Positions 31,402 through 40,517 are shown, counted from the first letter of the stretch. The stretch is DNA of 64,000 nt from Pseudomonas sp. H9 (GCF_004353925.1 NZ_SMOK01000012.1:124001-188000), one strand, 5' to 3'. Translations and numbers: made by a program. The notes: generated by a model not told the origin, from the letters alone.

Positions 31402-32436
31402 TCATTTATTGACCAACGGTTTAGTTGGTTCGCTGTCTTCGGTGCTGATCACCGTGAAATTTCCACTGCTGCGGGTCTCGCGGGTAGAGGCCCAATCGGT
31501 GATAACCAACATCGTGCCGATGTCCATCGCAGTGCGTAGATGACGGCGGAACTCCGGGTTGATGTCCAGTTGGCCCAGCTGTGCATACGGCGTGTCACCG
31601 TATTCCGGGTTGCTCAGCCCGACCACGGACCAACGCAAAGGAATTGCGGAGTCGAGTGCGTCGGCTGGCGGTTTTTGCAGCAAGGAATACACGGCCATGC
31701 CGCTACGGCGCTGGCTGTTGCTCAGTGTCAGTGCTGGCGCCGAGCCGACCAGTTTGCCACCGCGATATGCATAGGCGCGTCGGTCGGCACGGCTGATCAG
31801 AATCGACAAGGGTCCCGCCGCCGGATCCGGATCGTTCCAGAATTGCTGTTCGTTCAACACCAGAGGGCCTTGGGCTTTACCCTCACTGACAGTAGGTGCC
31901 AATACACCCGGATGGTAGACCTCCACTGGCGCACTGTGGGTGTCGGAGACAATCACTGTGGTTGAGCTGAAACCGGTGATTTCATATAGCTTCTTGGCGA
32001 AATCCATGGGCAGGCGCACGCAGCCGTGCGAGGCCGGGTAACCAGGCAGGTGGCCCGCGTGCAGGGCAATGCCGTCCCACGTCAGCCGCTCCATGTAGGG
32101 CATCGGCGCGCTGTTGTAGAGGCTGGATTTATGCTCGACTTTTTTCTGCAGGATGCTGAACACCCCTGTAGGGGTTTCCCGACCTTCCTTGCCGGTACTC
32201 ACGGTGCTGACGCCAATGGCGATGCCATTACGATAGACATAGGCACGCTGCTCAGTGAGGCTGACCACCACGGTGACCGGCCCCACCGGCGAGACTTGCG
32301 GGTACCAGAGGAACTGGCCTGGCTTGAGGTGCTCAAGTTGTGCCTTGAGTTCGGCTGGGGTGGGCACATGCAACGGCGCCGCTTCGAGCCAGGCGCAAGT
32401 GAGCAGCAGACTCAGCGTGAGTGGTAGATGGGTCAT
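31402..32436 (-). CDS. L,D-transpeptidase (YkuD family), periplasmic
   Basis: The 344-residue protein has a signal peptide (about 1-19), a YkuD domain from about residue 50 to 170 with GIALHAGHLPGYPASHGCVRLP, carrying the catalytic His and the Cys of SHGCVR. It probably forms 3-3 cross-links or attaches lipoproteins to peptidoglycan. A C-terminal region of about 150 residues beyond the catalytic domain partly resembles a degenerate second YkuD-like half (LSILISRADRRAYAYRGGKLVGSA mirrors the first half). Confidence 0.88.
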   Translation of the reverse strand: MTHLPLTLSLLLTCAWLEAAPLHVPTPAELKAQLEHLKPGQFLWYPQVSPVGPVTVVVSLTEQRAYVYRNGIAIGVSTVSTGKEGRETPTGVFSILQKKVEHKSSLYNSAPMPYMERLTWDGIALHAGHLPGYPASHGCVRLPMDFAKKLYEITGFSSTTVIVSDTHSAPVEVYHPGVLAPTVSEGKAQGPLVLNEQQFWNDPDPAAGPLSILISRADRRAYAYRGGKLVGSAPALTLSNSQRRSGMAVYSLLQKPPADALDSAIPLRWSVVGLSNPEYGDTPYAQLGQLDINPEFRRHLRTAMDIGTMLVITDWASTRETRSSGNFTVISTEDSEPTKPLVNK

Positions 32437-32572
32437 CGAATCGATCCTGATTTGAGCCTGACGCCAGCTTAGTCGGAGCCTTCACTTTTGAGCAAATACA
32501 GGTCCGTATGTTGGCGATTTGCGCTCGTAACGTGCCACCGTCTTACCGTGGCACGGCAGGAGGACTGGTTCA

Positions 32573-32586
32573 TTGGTCCAAATCAA
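32573..32586. promoter_or_regulatory. ANR/FNR-type box upstream of hcnA
   Basis: TTGGTCCAAATCAA matches the ANR consensus TTGAT-N4-ATCAA at 9 of 10 fixed positions, 67 bases before the hcnA start codon. Cyanide synthase operons in pseudomonads are known to be activated by ANR at low oxygen. Confidence 0.75.
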
Positions 32587-32631
32587 TGAACCGATTGCGA
32601 CGTTGCCCTAGTGTCAGGGATTCCAATCTCC

Positions 32632-32649
32632 CTTTTCACGGATGAAAAG
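32632..32649 (+). promoter_or_regulatory. RsmA/RsmE-binding hairpin over the hcnA ribosome binding site
   Basis: CTTTTCACGGATGAAAAG forms a seven-base-pair stem (CTTTTCA with TGAAAAG) presenting CGGA in the loop. The A(N)GGA loop is the hallmark of RsmA/CsrA targets, and the hcnA leader of P. protegens is a classic example of this motif. The loop GGA is the Shine-Dalgarno for the ATG at 32654, so binding would block translation until GacA-controlled small RNAs remove Rsm. Confidence 0.88.
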
Positions 32650-32653
32650 CACT

Positions 32654-32968
32654 ATGCAAACACTGGATCGAAAACTCGACATCCAGCCCCTGTCGCGGGC
32701 GGATATGACCATTCAACTTAACGGCCAACCGGTCAGCGTCGCCAACGGCGAGACGGTGCTCAGCGTGCTCAATGCTGTGGGCCTGCGCCAGGTGGCGCGC
32801 AACGATCATGCGCAGCTGTCAGGTGCTTTTTGTGGCATGGGTGTTTGCCATTGCTGCCTGGTTTCCATCAATGGCCGACCCAAGCGTCGCGCCTGCCAAA
32901 CCGTGGTTCAGCCCGGCATGCAGGTTGAAACCCTGAGCAACCGTTTCGACGGTCAGGAGGCGCCATGA
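32654..32968 (+). CDS. hcnA: Hydrogen cyanide synthase subunit HcnA
   Basis: HcnA is the small [2Fe-2S] subunit of the membrane-associated enzyme that oxidises glycine to HCN and CO2. From ATG 32654 it has 104 residues, the usual length; DIQPLSRADMTI and the cysteine cluster CGMGVCHCC with a further Cys in RACQT are shared with known HcnA. An in-frame ATG at 32642 lies in the Rsm hairpin and is part of the leader. It overlaps hcnB by four bases. Confidence 0.95.
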   Translation: MQTLDRKLDIQPLSRADMTIQLNGQPVSVANGETVLSVLNAVGLRQVARNDHAQLSGAFCGMGVCHCCLVSINGRPKRRACQTVVQPGMQVETLSNRFDGQEAP

Positions 32969-34359
32969 GCTTGCGTCCTGTCATTGTCGGTGGTGGCTCG
33001 GCTGGTATGGCCGCGGCGATTGAGTTGGCCCGCCATGGTGAGCCCTGCGTGGTGTTCGATGAAGCGTCGCGTCCTGGTGGGGTGGTGTATCGCGGCCCCC
33101 TGCGTGGAGGGGTCGATCTGGGCTACCTCGGGGCGCGCTACAGCAAGGCTCTGAGTGCGCTGCACAAGGAGTTCGCCGACTGCGCCGAGCGTATCGACCT
33201 ACGCTTGAACACCCGTGTAGTAGGGGGGGACAAACAGCGTCTGATGGTGCTTGATGGCGACGAGTACCTCCAGGAAATCGACTATTCACATCTGCTGCTT
33301 TCAGCCGGTTGCCATGAGCGTAACGTGCCATTTCCTGGATGGACGCTGCCCGGCGTACAGCTACTCGGCGGTTTGCAACTGCAGGTTAAAAGCGGTGTGG
33401 TCAAACCGTTGGGCGGCACGGTGATAGCCGGCACCGGGCCGTTGTTGCCGTTGGTGGCCTGCCAGCTACACGCGGCGGGGGCCAAGGTGGTAGGGGTGTA
33501 TGAAGCCTGTGCGTTCGGCAAGATCGCCAAGGAAAGCCTGGCGCTGTTGAACAAACCGCAACTGTTCCTCAATGGCTTGAGCATGCTTGGTTACATGAAG
33601 CTCAACGGCATTCCGATGTATTACGGCTGGGGAGTGGTTGAGGCCAGAGGTGAAGGCGAGCTCACTGAGGTGATCCTGGCACCTTACGATGCCCGTTGGC
33701 AGCCCGACTACAGCCGCGCCCAGCGCGAGCCCGCGCAAACGCTGGCCTTGGGCTACGGGTTTATTCCGCGTACCCAGCTCAGTCAGCAGTTGGGGCTGGA
33801 TCACGGTTTTCATGACGACGGTTATCTGCGAGCGCAGTGCAATGTCTGGCAGCAAAGCAGTCAGCCACACATCCACCTGGCCGGCGATATGGGGGGGATC
33901 CGAGGTGGAGAAGCGGCCATGCTGACCGGGCGAATTGCCGCGGTGTCGATCCTGCTGCAACGCGAAGTGCTCAAGGCCGAGCAGGCGATTGAGTTGCGTG
34001 AGCAGTACCTGGGCCAGTTGGCTGCAATCAAGCGCTTTCGGGCCGGTGTTGAACGCTATACCACGCGTGGCACTCGGCAGCTCGAACTGCCTCGGGCAGA
34101 CACGGTGGTCTGTCGCTGTGAGCATGTGACCCGAGGTGATATTGATCTGGCCCTGGAGCAGGGCGTCGAAGACATGGCTGCACTGAAGATGCGCACGCGG
34201 GTGAGCATGGGGGACTGTCAGGGACGCATGTGTGTGGGGTATTGCAGTGACCGCTTGCGTGAAGCCACTGGCCGCCTTGATGTCGGTTGGTTGCGCCCGC
34301 GCTTTCCGGTCGATCCAGTGCCATTTTCTGCCTTCCAGCAACCTGGTGCGGAGGCCTGA
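32965..34359 (+). CDS. hcnB: Hydrogen cyanide synthase subunit HcnB
   Basis: HcnB is an FAD-containing dehydrogenase subunit of cyanide synthase, related to opine/amino-acid oxidases. The 464-residue protein, the usual HcnB length, has the N-terminal FAD motif VGGGSAGMAAAIE and a C-terminal cysteine-rich BFD-like domain with CRCEHVTRGD and CQGRMCVGYC that probably holds an [2Fe-2S] centre. Three bases separate it from hcnC. Confidence 0.95.
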   Translation: MSLRPVIVGGGSAGMAAAIELARHGEPCVVFDEASRPGGVVYRGPLRGGVDLGYLGARYSKALSALHKEFADCAERIDLRLNTRVVGGDKQRLMVLDGDEYLQEIDYSHLLLSAGCHERNVPFPGWTLPGVQLLGGLQLQVKSGVVKPLGGTVIAGTGPLLPLVACQLHAAGAKVVGVYEACAFGKIAKESLALLNKPQLFLNGLSMLGYMKLNGIPMYYGWGVVEARGEGELTEVILAPYDARWQPDYSRAQREPAQTLALGYGFIPRTQLSQQLGLDHGFHDDGYLRAQCNVWQQSSQPHIHLAGDMGGIRGGEAAMLTGRIAAVSILLQREVLKAEQAIELREQYLGQLAAIKRFRAGVERYTTRGTRQLELPRADTVVCRCEHVTRGDIDLALEQGVEDMAALKMRTRVSMGDCQGRMCVGYCSDRLREATGRLDVGWLRPRFPVDPVPFSAFQQPGAEA

Positions 34360-34362
34360 GCC

Positions 34363-35619
34363 ATGAACAGAACCTACGATGTTGTGATTGCTGGTGGTGG
34401 TGTCATTGGCGCCTCATGCGCTTACCAATTGTCGAAACGCAAAAACCTGAGGATCGCTCTGATCGATGCCAAGCGTCCTGGTAACGCCACACGTGCTTCG
34501 GCCGGTGGGTTATGGGCGATTGGCGAGTCGGTGGGCCTGGGCTGTGGGGTGATTTTCTTTCGCATGATGTCGGCCCAGCACAAACGTCAGGCCCAAGGCA
34601 GTGCGGTGGCGGTGGATGCCAGCACCCCGCATATTCTGCCGCCGTCGTTCTTTGACTTTGCGCTGCAGTCCAACGCACTTTATCCACAGCTGCATCGCGA
34701 GCTGATCGACCGACATGGCATGGACTTCAAGTTCGAGCGTACGGGCCTGAAGTACGTGATTTATGACGATGAAGACCAACTGTACGCCGAGCACATCGTT
34801 GCGCAGATCCCGCACCTGGCCGATCAGGTACGCTGGCTCGACCGCGCGGCCTTGCGTCAGGCAGAACCGGCGGTCAGTCATCAGGCCCGTGGCGCGCTGG
34901 AGTTTCTGTGCGATCACCAGGTCAGCCCGTTCCGGCTGGCTGACGCTTACCTGGAAGCGGCGCGCCAGAACGGCGTGGAGCTGTTCCACAACACCAATGT
35001 CACCGGTGTGTTGCATCAAGGCTCACGGGTCAGTGGTGTGCAGACCGACGTAGCAGGCACGTTTCATTGTCAGACGCTGATCAATGCCGCTGGCGCGTGG
35101 GCGGCCGACCTGAGCGAACAGGCTACAGGGCTGCGCATTCCGGTAAGCCCGGTCAAAGGCCAGATCATCCTTACCGAGCGCATGCCTAAGCTGCTGCAAG
35201 GTTGCCTGACCACCAGTGATTGCTACATGGCGCAGAAGGACAATGGCGAGATCCTCATCGGTAGCACCACCGAAGACAAAGGCTTCGATGTGAGTAATAC
35301 CTTCCCGGAGATCAACGGCCTGGTGCAGGGCGCCATTCGTTGTATTCCACAGCTGGCGCAGGTCAACCTCAAGCGCAGCTGGGCTGGTCTACGGCCGGGG
35401 TCACCGGATGAACTGCCGATTCTCGGGCCGGTTTCAGAAGTGTCTGGTTATTTGAATGCCTGTGGACACTTTCGCACCGGCATCCTCACGTCAGCAATCA
35501 CCGGCGTGATGATCGACAAGCTTGTGCATGACGAAGTTTCACCTGTGGATATCACCCCGTTTCTGGCGAAACGCTTCTACAGCGGGCCTGTGGATAAACA
35601 TTCGCTGGTCGCAAGCTGA
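34363..35619 (+). CDS. hcnC: Hydrogen cyanide synthase subunit HcnC
   Basis: HcnC is the second flavoprotein subunit, of the D-amino-acid dehydrogenase (DAO) superfamily. The 418-residue protein begins MNRTYDVVIAGGGVIGASCA with the FAD-binding glycine motif at about residues 11-16 and ends with the GHFRTGILTSAITG segment. It closes the hcnABC operon and converges with the LysR gene 17 bases away. Perfect DnaA boxes are at 34680-34688 and 35589-35597. Confidence 0.95.
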   Translation: MNRTYDVVIAGGGVIGASCAYQLSKRKNLRIALIDAKRPGNATRASAGGLWAIGESVGLGCGVIFFRMMSAQHKRQAQGSAVAVDASTPHILPPSFFDFALQSNALYPQLHRELIDRHGMDFKFERTGLKYVIYDDEDQLYAEHIVAQIPHLADQVRWLDRAALRQAEPAVSHQARGALEFLCDHQVSPFRLADAYLEAARQNGVELFHNTNVTGVLHQGSRVSGVQTDVAGTFHCQTLINAAGAWAADLSEQATGLRIPVSPVKGQIILTERMPKLLQGCLTTSDCYMAQKDNGEILIGSTTEDKGFDVSNTFPEINGLVQGAIRCIPQLAQVNLKRSWAGLRPGSPDELPILGPVSEVSGYLNACGHFRTGILTSAITGVMIDKLVHDEVSPVDITPFLAKRFYSGPVDKHSLVAS

Positions 35620-35628
35620 GCGTGGAAC

Positions 35629-35649
35629 GACCGGCCCTAGTGGCCGGTC
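35629..35649. terminator. Stem-loop shared by convergent hcnC and catR ends
   Basis: GACCGGCC and GGCCGGTC pair over a five-base loop. The stem spans the 17-base gap and the stop of the LysR gene. No T run on either strand, so strength is uncertain. Confidence 0.5.
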
Positions 35650-36512
35650 ATTCGTTCGATCAGTTCCAGGCAGTGCTGGACCTGTGGGGAGTTATCCCCA
35701 ACCCGGCGGCTGAGAATGATCGGTGAAATCGCCGCCGACTCGCTCAATGGTGCAAACACGATATCGTCGCGATGCTGGCGCTGTACCGAAGCCGGCACCA
35801 AAGTTATCCCCAGGCCGGCCGCCACCAGACCGAGGGCGGTTTGCAGTTCGTTGGTCCATTGAATCACTTGCACACTCAGCCCCTGGCTGGAAAACAACGC
35901 CATGATGTGGTCGGCGTAGCTGGGGCGTGGTGTGGCGGGGTAGAGCACGAACGGCTCAAACGCCAGACGGATAAGATCGAGGGGCTGACCGATCAGTGGA
36001 TGGCCGCAGGGCAGGGCGACCACCAGAGGATCTTCGCGCAGCACCTGTTGGTCGATGGCCGGGTCTTTGATGTGGATGCGGCCGAACCCAATGTCGATGC
36101 GTCCGGCTTTCAAAGCCTCGACCTGTTGCAGGGTGATCATTTCCTGCAGGCCCAGCTCCAGGTCCTGATTGCGCCGCAGTTGGCGAATCAGTTCAGGCAG
36201 CAGGTCGTACAGCGTCGACGGTGCAAAGCCGATGCGCAGCCACTGGCGCTCGCTGTTGGCGATACGTCGGGTTCCTTCGGATATTTGCTCAAGCTGGTCG
36301 AGCAGCATTGCACTCTGCTCGTAGAAATAGCGCCCGGCCTCAGTCAGGCGCAAAGGGCGGCTGCGCTCCAGCAGCGCGACGCCAAGAAACTCTTCCAACT
36401 GATGGATCTGCCGACTCAAGGGGGGTTGGGCAATGTGCAACTGCTCGGCGGCGCGGGTGAAGTTCAGGGTCTGCGCGAGCACCCGGAAGTAACGTAGATG
36501 GCGCAGTTCCAT
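35637..36512 (-). CDS. catR: LysR-family regulator, CatR/BenM type
   Basis: LysR-type activators of this kind respond to cis,cis-muconate (CatR) or benzoate plus muconate (BenM). The 291-residue protein starts MELRHLRYFRVLAQTLNFTRAAE, with the helix-turn-helix at about residues 18-37 (AAEQLHIAQPPLSRQIHQLE), and has the CatR-like segments IGFAPSTLYDLLPELIRQLR and ARPSYADH-type effector domain (here PRPSYADHIM). ATG at 36512 follows TTGGAGG. It is not next to catB, its usual partner, but at the far edge of the cluster, divergent from benR copy 1. CatR versus BenM cannot be settled by eye. Confidence 0.8.
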   Translation of the reverse strand: MELRHLRYFRVLAQTLNFTRAAEQLHIAQPPLSRQIHQLEEFLGVALLERSRPLRLTEAGRYFYEQSAMLLDQLEQISEGTRRIANSERQWLRIGFAPSTLYDLLPELIRQLRRNQDLELGLQEMITLQQVEALKAGRIDIGFGRIHIKDPAIDQQVLREDPLVVALPCGHPLIGQPLDLIRLAFEPFVLYPATPRPSYADHIMALFSSQGLSVQVIQWTNELQTALGLVAAGLGITLVPASVQRQHRDDIVFAPLSESAAISPIILSRRVGDNSPQVQHCLELIERMTGH

Positions 36513-36513
36513 A

Positions 36514-36528
36514 ATACCTCCAAGGTAT
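36514..36528. promoter_or_regulatory. LysR operator ATAC-N7-GTAT upstream of catR
   Basis: ATACCTCCAAGGTAT matches exactly the ATAC-N7-GTAT site known for BenM and CatM, within a wider ATACCT/AGGTAT palindrome. It begins two bases before the LysR start codon and includes its Shine-Dalgarno, suggesting autoregulation. Confidence 0.72.
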
Positions 36529-36641
36529 GGTTGCCTACCCAACAGATATTGGACTGCCTGATAGTGCTGACGCAAGCTGGCGCCTTGTGGATAACCAGAC
36601 CCTGTGGATATCGTCAGAAAGAACAAGAAAGAGGGCAGCCC

Positions 36642-37598
36642 ATGAGCAGCCACCTGTTGAGCGAGCGCAGCAGTGTTTTTCAGCGCGCCGACCCTTACGC
36701 CGTGTCCGAATACGTCAATCAGCATGTGGGTGGCCATAGCCTGCGCCTGCCCAGAAGTGGTGACTTGAAGGCCAGCATCAATCACCGCAAGTTTGCCAGC
36801 CTTGATCTCTGCCGTCTCAGTTACGGCGGTAAAGCGCGGATCACCTCACCTGCTCTGGGTACCCTGTACCACCTGCAGATTCTGCTCAAGGGGCATTGTC
36901 AGTCCAGTTGCCGTGGCAATGAACACTACTACGTGCCGGGCGAGTTGTTGCTGATTAACCCCGACGATCCGGTAGACCTGACCTATTCGGCCGACTGCGA
37001 GAAATTCATTCTCAAGCTGCCGGTCAGTTTGCTGGAGCAGGCGTGTATTGAGCAGCGCTGGCAATTGCCTGAGGGGGGAATTCGTTTCAACCGAGCGCGT
37101 CACGTCACCGGTGAGCTGGAAGGCTTTATCGGCCTGCTCGGCTTGGTTTGCCAGGAGGCGGAAACCACCGATTCACTGCTGCAGGTGCAAGAGCATTACG
37201 GGCGTATTGTCGCCAGCAAGTTGCTCAGCTTGCTGGACAACAATGTGCAACGCGCCGAACCGGTGCAGCAAACACATTCTTTCGAACAATTAGCCGACTA
37301 TATCGATGCCCACCTGGAACAAGACATCAGCGTCGCCCAGTTGATGAATGTGGCGCGGGTCAGTGAGCGCTCGTTGTATTCCCTGTTCGAACGTCATGCC
37401 GGGCTGTCGCCCAAAGGGTATGTGCGCCAGCGTAAGCTCGAACGGATTCATGCCGCACTGCAGGACCCGGCCAGCCAAGTGCGCAACGTCACCGAGATCG
37501 CCCTCGACTACGGGTTTCTGCACCTGGGGCGCTTTGCCGAAAGCTACCGCCAGCGCTTTGGCGAGCTGCCTTCGGCTACCTTCAAACGGCATCGCTGA
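36642..37598 (+). CDS. benR: AraC/XylS-family benzoate regulator BenR (copy 1)
   Basis: BenR activates ben genes in response to benzoate. The 318-residue protein has the XylS-type N-terminal effector domain (SERSSVFQRADPYAVSEYVNQ) and a C-terminal double helix-turn-helix (ISVAQLMNVARVSERSLYSLF, then EIALDYGFLHLGRFAESYRQRFGELPS). ATG at 36642 gives the same length as copy 2 at 41308, and the two agree over well more than half of their residues. It is followed by a BenR-type operator and benK. A perfect DnaA box is at 36586-36594 in its leader. Confidence 0.87.
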   Translation: MSSHLLSERSSVFQRADPYAVSEYVNQHVGGHSLRLPRSGDLKASINHRKFASLDLCRLSYGGKARITSPALGTLYHLQILLKGHCQSSCRGNEHYYVPGELLLINPDDPVDLTYSADCEKFILKLPVSLLEQACIEQRWQLPEGGIRFNRARHVTGELEGFIGLLGLVCQEAETTDSLLQVQEHYGRIVASKLLSLLDNNVQRAEPVQQTHSFEQLADYIDAHLEQDISVAQLMNVARVSERSLYSLFERHAGLSPKGYVRQRKLERIHAALQDPASQVRNVTEIALDYGFLHLGRFAESYRQRFGELPSATFKRHR

Positions 37599-37613
37599 CA
37601 CCTGGTCAGCCGT

Positions 37614-37649
37614 TGCGCAAACTGGATAGCGATTCGCAGGAAACGGCTA
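37614..37649 (+). promoter_or_regulatory. BenR/XylS-type operator pair upstream of benK
   Basis: Two half-sites, TGCG-N6-GGATA (37614-37628) and CGCA-N6-GGCTA (37635-37649), each differ by one base from the XylS/BenR consensus TGCA-N6-GGNTA. They are spaced 21 bases start to start, the same as at benA and at the known Pm promoter. Confidence 0.72.
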
Positions 37650-37747
37650 TTGGCACTGTTGTACTAGTCCTAACCTGAGGCTGCGAACACTGCTCGGCAG
37701 GGTTCGCCACTCAGGTTTCGATAACAACAACAAAAGAGACACGCCAC

Positions 37748-39079
37748 ATGCGAGCGATCGATATCAATAGCCTGATCGATCAGGCGAAGTTCAATACCTT
37801 TCACTGGCGTGTACTGTTCTGGTGCGCGCTGATTATCATCTTCGACGGTTATGACCTGGTCATCTATGGCGTGGTATTGCCGGCCTTGATGCAAGAGTGG
37901 GGCATGACGCCGCTGCAAGCCGGTGCCCTGGGTAGCTACGCCTTGTTCGGCATGATGTTCGGTGCCTTGATATTCGGGCCGCTGTCAGACCGCATCGGGC
38001 GCAAGAAAGCCATCATGATCTGCGTGGTCCTGTTCAGCGGCTTTACCGTGCTCAACGGCTTTGCCCGCAATCCCACCGAATTCGGTATTTGCCGCTTCCT
38101 TGCCGGTTTAGGCATCGGCGGGGTGATGCCCAACGTGGTGGCCTTGATGAATGAGTACGCGCCAAAGCGCATGCGCAGCACCCTGGTGGCAATCATGTTC
38201 AGCGGTTACTCGGTGGGCGGCATGTTGTCTGCGGGCCTGGGCATCGTGTTGTTGCCGTCTTTCGGCTGGCAGTCGGTGTTCTACGTCGCCATCATCCCGT
38301 TGCTGCTGTTGCCGTTGATCTTGCGTTTCTTGCCGGAGTCGCTGGGTTTTCTGGTGCGCCAAGGCCGTACCGAGCAGGCCCGCGAACTGCTGCAGCGGGT
38401 AGAGCCCAGCTATAAACCGCAGGCTGATGACCGACTGGACGTGGTGACCGGTGTTCAGGCCGGTGGCTCGGTACCGCAGTTGTTCCGCGAAGGCCGGGCA
38501 CTGAGCACGTTGATGCTCTGGGTGGCGTTCTTCTGCTGCTTGTTGATGGTTTACGCACTCAACTCCTGGCTGCCAAAACTGATGAACAACGCGGGTTACG
38601 GCCTGGGATCGAGCCTGGCGTTCCTGTTGGTGCTCAACTTCGGCGCGATTTTCGGTGCTGTCGGTGGCGGCTGGATTGGTGATCGCTTCAAACTCGACCG
38701 GGTGCTGGTGGTGTTCTTTGCGGTGGCGGCGTTGTCGATCAGCCTGCTGGGCTTCAAAAGTCCGACACCAGTGTTGTACCTGCTGATCGCCATTGCCGGG
38801 GCGACCACCATTGGTACGCAAATTTTGGCCTATGCCTGCGTCGCTCAGTTCTACCCGATGGGCATTCGTTCAACCGGCCTGGGTTGGGCATCGGGCATCG
38901 GCCGTACTGGAGCCATTGTCGGGCCGCTGCTGGGTGGCCTGCTGTTGGGCCACCAATTGCCGCTGGCGCTGAACTTCATGGCCTTTGCCGTACCGGGTGC
39001 GGTCGCGGCGCTGGCGATGATGGTGTTTGTCAGCCGTAGTTCGGCGCAGGCCGGAGCCGGGTTGCAGTCGGCGGCTTAG
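37748..39079 (+). CDS. benK: Benzoate MFS transporter BenK
   Basis: BenK is a benzoate:proton symporter of the aromatic acid family of the major facilitator superfamily. The 443-residue protein has twelve membrane helices, DGYDLVIYGVVLP in helix 1 (the aromatic-acid DxYD-type motif) and GPLSDRIGRKKAI in the loop between helices 2 and 3. It follows a BenR-type operator and precedes a porin gene of the same pathway, separated by a REP pair. Confidence 0.88.
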   Translation: MRAIDINSLIDQAKFNTFHWRVLFWCALIIIFDGYDLVIYGVVLPALMQEWGMTPLQAGALGSYALFGMMFGALIFGPLSDRIGRKKAIMICVVLFSGFTVLNGFARNPTEFGICRFLAGLGIGGVMPNVVALMNEYAPKRMRSTLVAIMFSGYSVGGMLSAGLGIVLLPSFGWQSVFYVAIIPLLLLPLILRFLPESLGFLVRQGRTEQARELLQRVEPSYKPQADDRLDVVTGVQAGGSVPQLFREGRALSTLMLWVAFFCCLLMVYALNSWLPKLMNNAGYGLGSSLAFLLVLNFGAIFGAVGGGWIGDRFKLDRVLVVFFAVAALSISLLGFKSPTPVLYLLIAIAGATTIGTQILAYACVAQFYPMGIRSTGLGWASGIGRTGAIVGPLLGGLLLGHQLPLALNFMAFAVPGAVAALAMMVFVSRSSAQAGAGLQSAA

Positions 39080-39088
39080 CCGACCCTG

Positions 39089-39142
39089 TCGCGGGGCAAG
39101 CCCGCTCCCACAGCCTCCTGTAGGAGCGGGCTTGCCCCGCGA
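39089..39142. repeat. REP pair between benK and benF
   Basis: Two inverted copies of the 20-base REP core, here in the opposite order to the REPIN at 21.9 kb and with only a short spacer. Confidence 0.9.
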
Positions 39143-39181
39143 TCCCCCACGCTAAAAACAACAATAAAAAGAGCACATCAA

Positions 39182-40435
39182 ATGAACAATCTCCGTCCAA
39201 TCGGGTGGCTACCTTTGCTCGCCCTGAGTTTCACCACCCAGGCCGCTGAACCTGACTTTTTCAAGGACGCCACGGCTACCCTGCAAGCGCGCAACTACTA
39301 CTTCAGCCGTGATTTTTCCGACATCGTCGGCCCCAACAAACAGTCCAAAGCCGAAGAGTGGGGCCAGGGTTTCATCCTCAACGTCAAATCAGGCTATACC
39401 CCGGGCATCATTGGGGTCGGTGTCGATGCCATCGGCGTGCTCGGTATCAAGCTCGACAGCAGCCCGGACCGTACTGGAACCGGTCTGCTGCCGGTGCAGG
39501 ATGATGGCCGTGCCGCCGACGAATACAGCCGGGCTGGCGCCACCTTGAAGCTGCGCTATTCGAAGACCGAACTGAAGGTGGGTGAACTGCAAACCAACCT
39601 GCCGATTCTGCAGTACAACGATTCCCGCTTGTTGCCGCCCACTTACCAGGGCGCCAGCATCACCTCATCAGAGATCAACGGCCTGACGGTGCAGGCGGGC
39701 CACCTGAGCTCCACCAGCCTGCGCAACGAATCAGGCGATGAAAAGATGATCGCCATGCTTGGCCATCTGCCTCAGCGTCAGGCTGACAGCGATGCCTTCA
39801 ACTTCGCTGGCGGCGACTACAGCTTCAATGCCAATCGCAGCACGCTGAGCCTGTGGTATGGCCGCTTGGAAGACATCTATCAACAAGGCTTTGTCGGCCT
39901 CAAGCACAGCCAGCCGGTGGGTGATTGGGTGCTGGGCGCCAACCTGGGTTACTTCACTGCGAAGGAACAGGGCGAAAGCAAAATTGGTGATATCGACAAC
40001 CAGGCGTTCTACTCGTTGCTGTCGGCCAAACGCGGAGGGCACACATTCAGCGTTGGTTATCAGGGCATCTATGGCGAAGATTCGTTCCCGCGAGTGTTTC
40101 CGAACATTTCGCCGCTGGGTAACGAAGTGCCCACTTACGAGTTTTCCTATGCCGACGAGCGTTCCTGGCAGGTGCGCTACGACTACGACTTTGTGGCCAT
40201 GGGCATTCCGGGGCTGACGGCGACCGTGCGATACCTCAAAGGCAACAACGTCGATACCGGCCTCGGTTTTGAGGGCAAGGAGCATGAACGTGATCTGGAC
40301 CTGGGCTATGCGGTGCAAAGCGGTGTGCTCAAAGGCCTGGGCATTCGCGTGCGCAATGCGATGGCGCGTTCGAACTACCGTTCAGACATCGATGAGAACC
40401 GACTGGTGCTGACCTACACCTGGACACTGCTGTAG
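39182..40435 (+). CDS. benF: OprD-family outer-membrane porin, BenF-like
   Basis: BenF-type porins let benzoate cross the outer membrane. The 417-residue protein has a signal peptide ending TQAAE and OprD-family features: the strand-rich barrel, the N-terminal [19 protein letters not shown] and a C-terminal strand ending in [10 protein letters not shown]. Assignment to BenF rather than another OprD member comes from its position between benK and benABCD. Confidence 0.85.
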   Translation: MNNLRPIGWLPLLALSFTTQAAEPDFFKDATATLQARNYYFSRDFSDIVGPNKQSKAEEWGQGFILNVKSGYTPGIIGVGVDAIGVLGIKLDSSPDRTGTGLLPVQDDGRAADEYSRAGATLKLRYSKTELKVGELQTNLPILQYNDSRLLPPTYQGASITSSEINGLTVQAGHLSSTSLRNESGDEKMIAMLGHLPQRQADSDAFNFAGGDYSFNANRSTLSLWYGRLEDIYQQGFVGLKHSQPVGDWVLGANLGYFTAKEQGESKIGDIDNQAFYSLLSAKRGGHTFSVGYQGIYGEDSFPRVFPNISPLGNEVPTYEFSYADERSWQVRYDYDFVAMGIPGLTATVRYLKGNNVDTGLGFEGKEHERDLDLGYAVQSGVLKGLGIRVRNAMARSNYRSDIDENRLVLTYTWTLL

Positions 40436-40440
40436 ACCCG

Positions 40441-40511
40441 GTAGGAGCGGGCTTGCCCCGCGATTGCGATTGAACTGACACACCGCAATCGCGGGGCAAG
40501 CCCGCTCCCAC
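40441..40511. repeat. REPIN downstream of benF
   Basis: REP core and its inverted copy with a loop that extends the stem (TTGCGATTGAACTG...CGCAA). The loop differs at one base from that of the REPIN at 41152-41222, so the two are recent copies. Confidence 0.93.
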
Positions 40512-40517
40512 TGTGAC

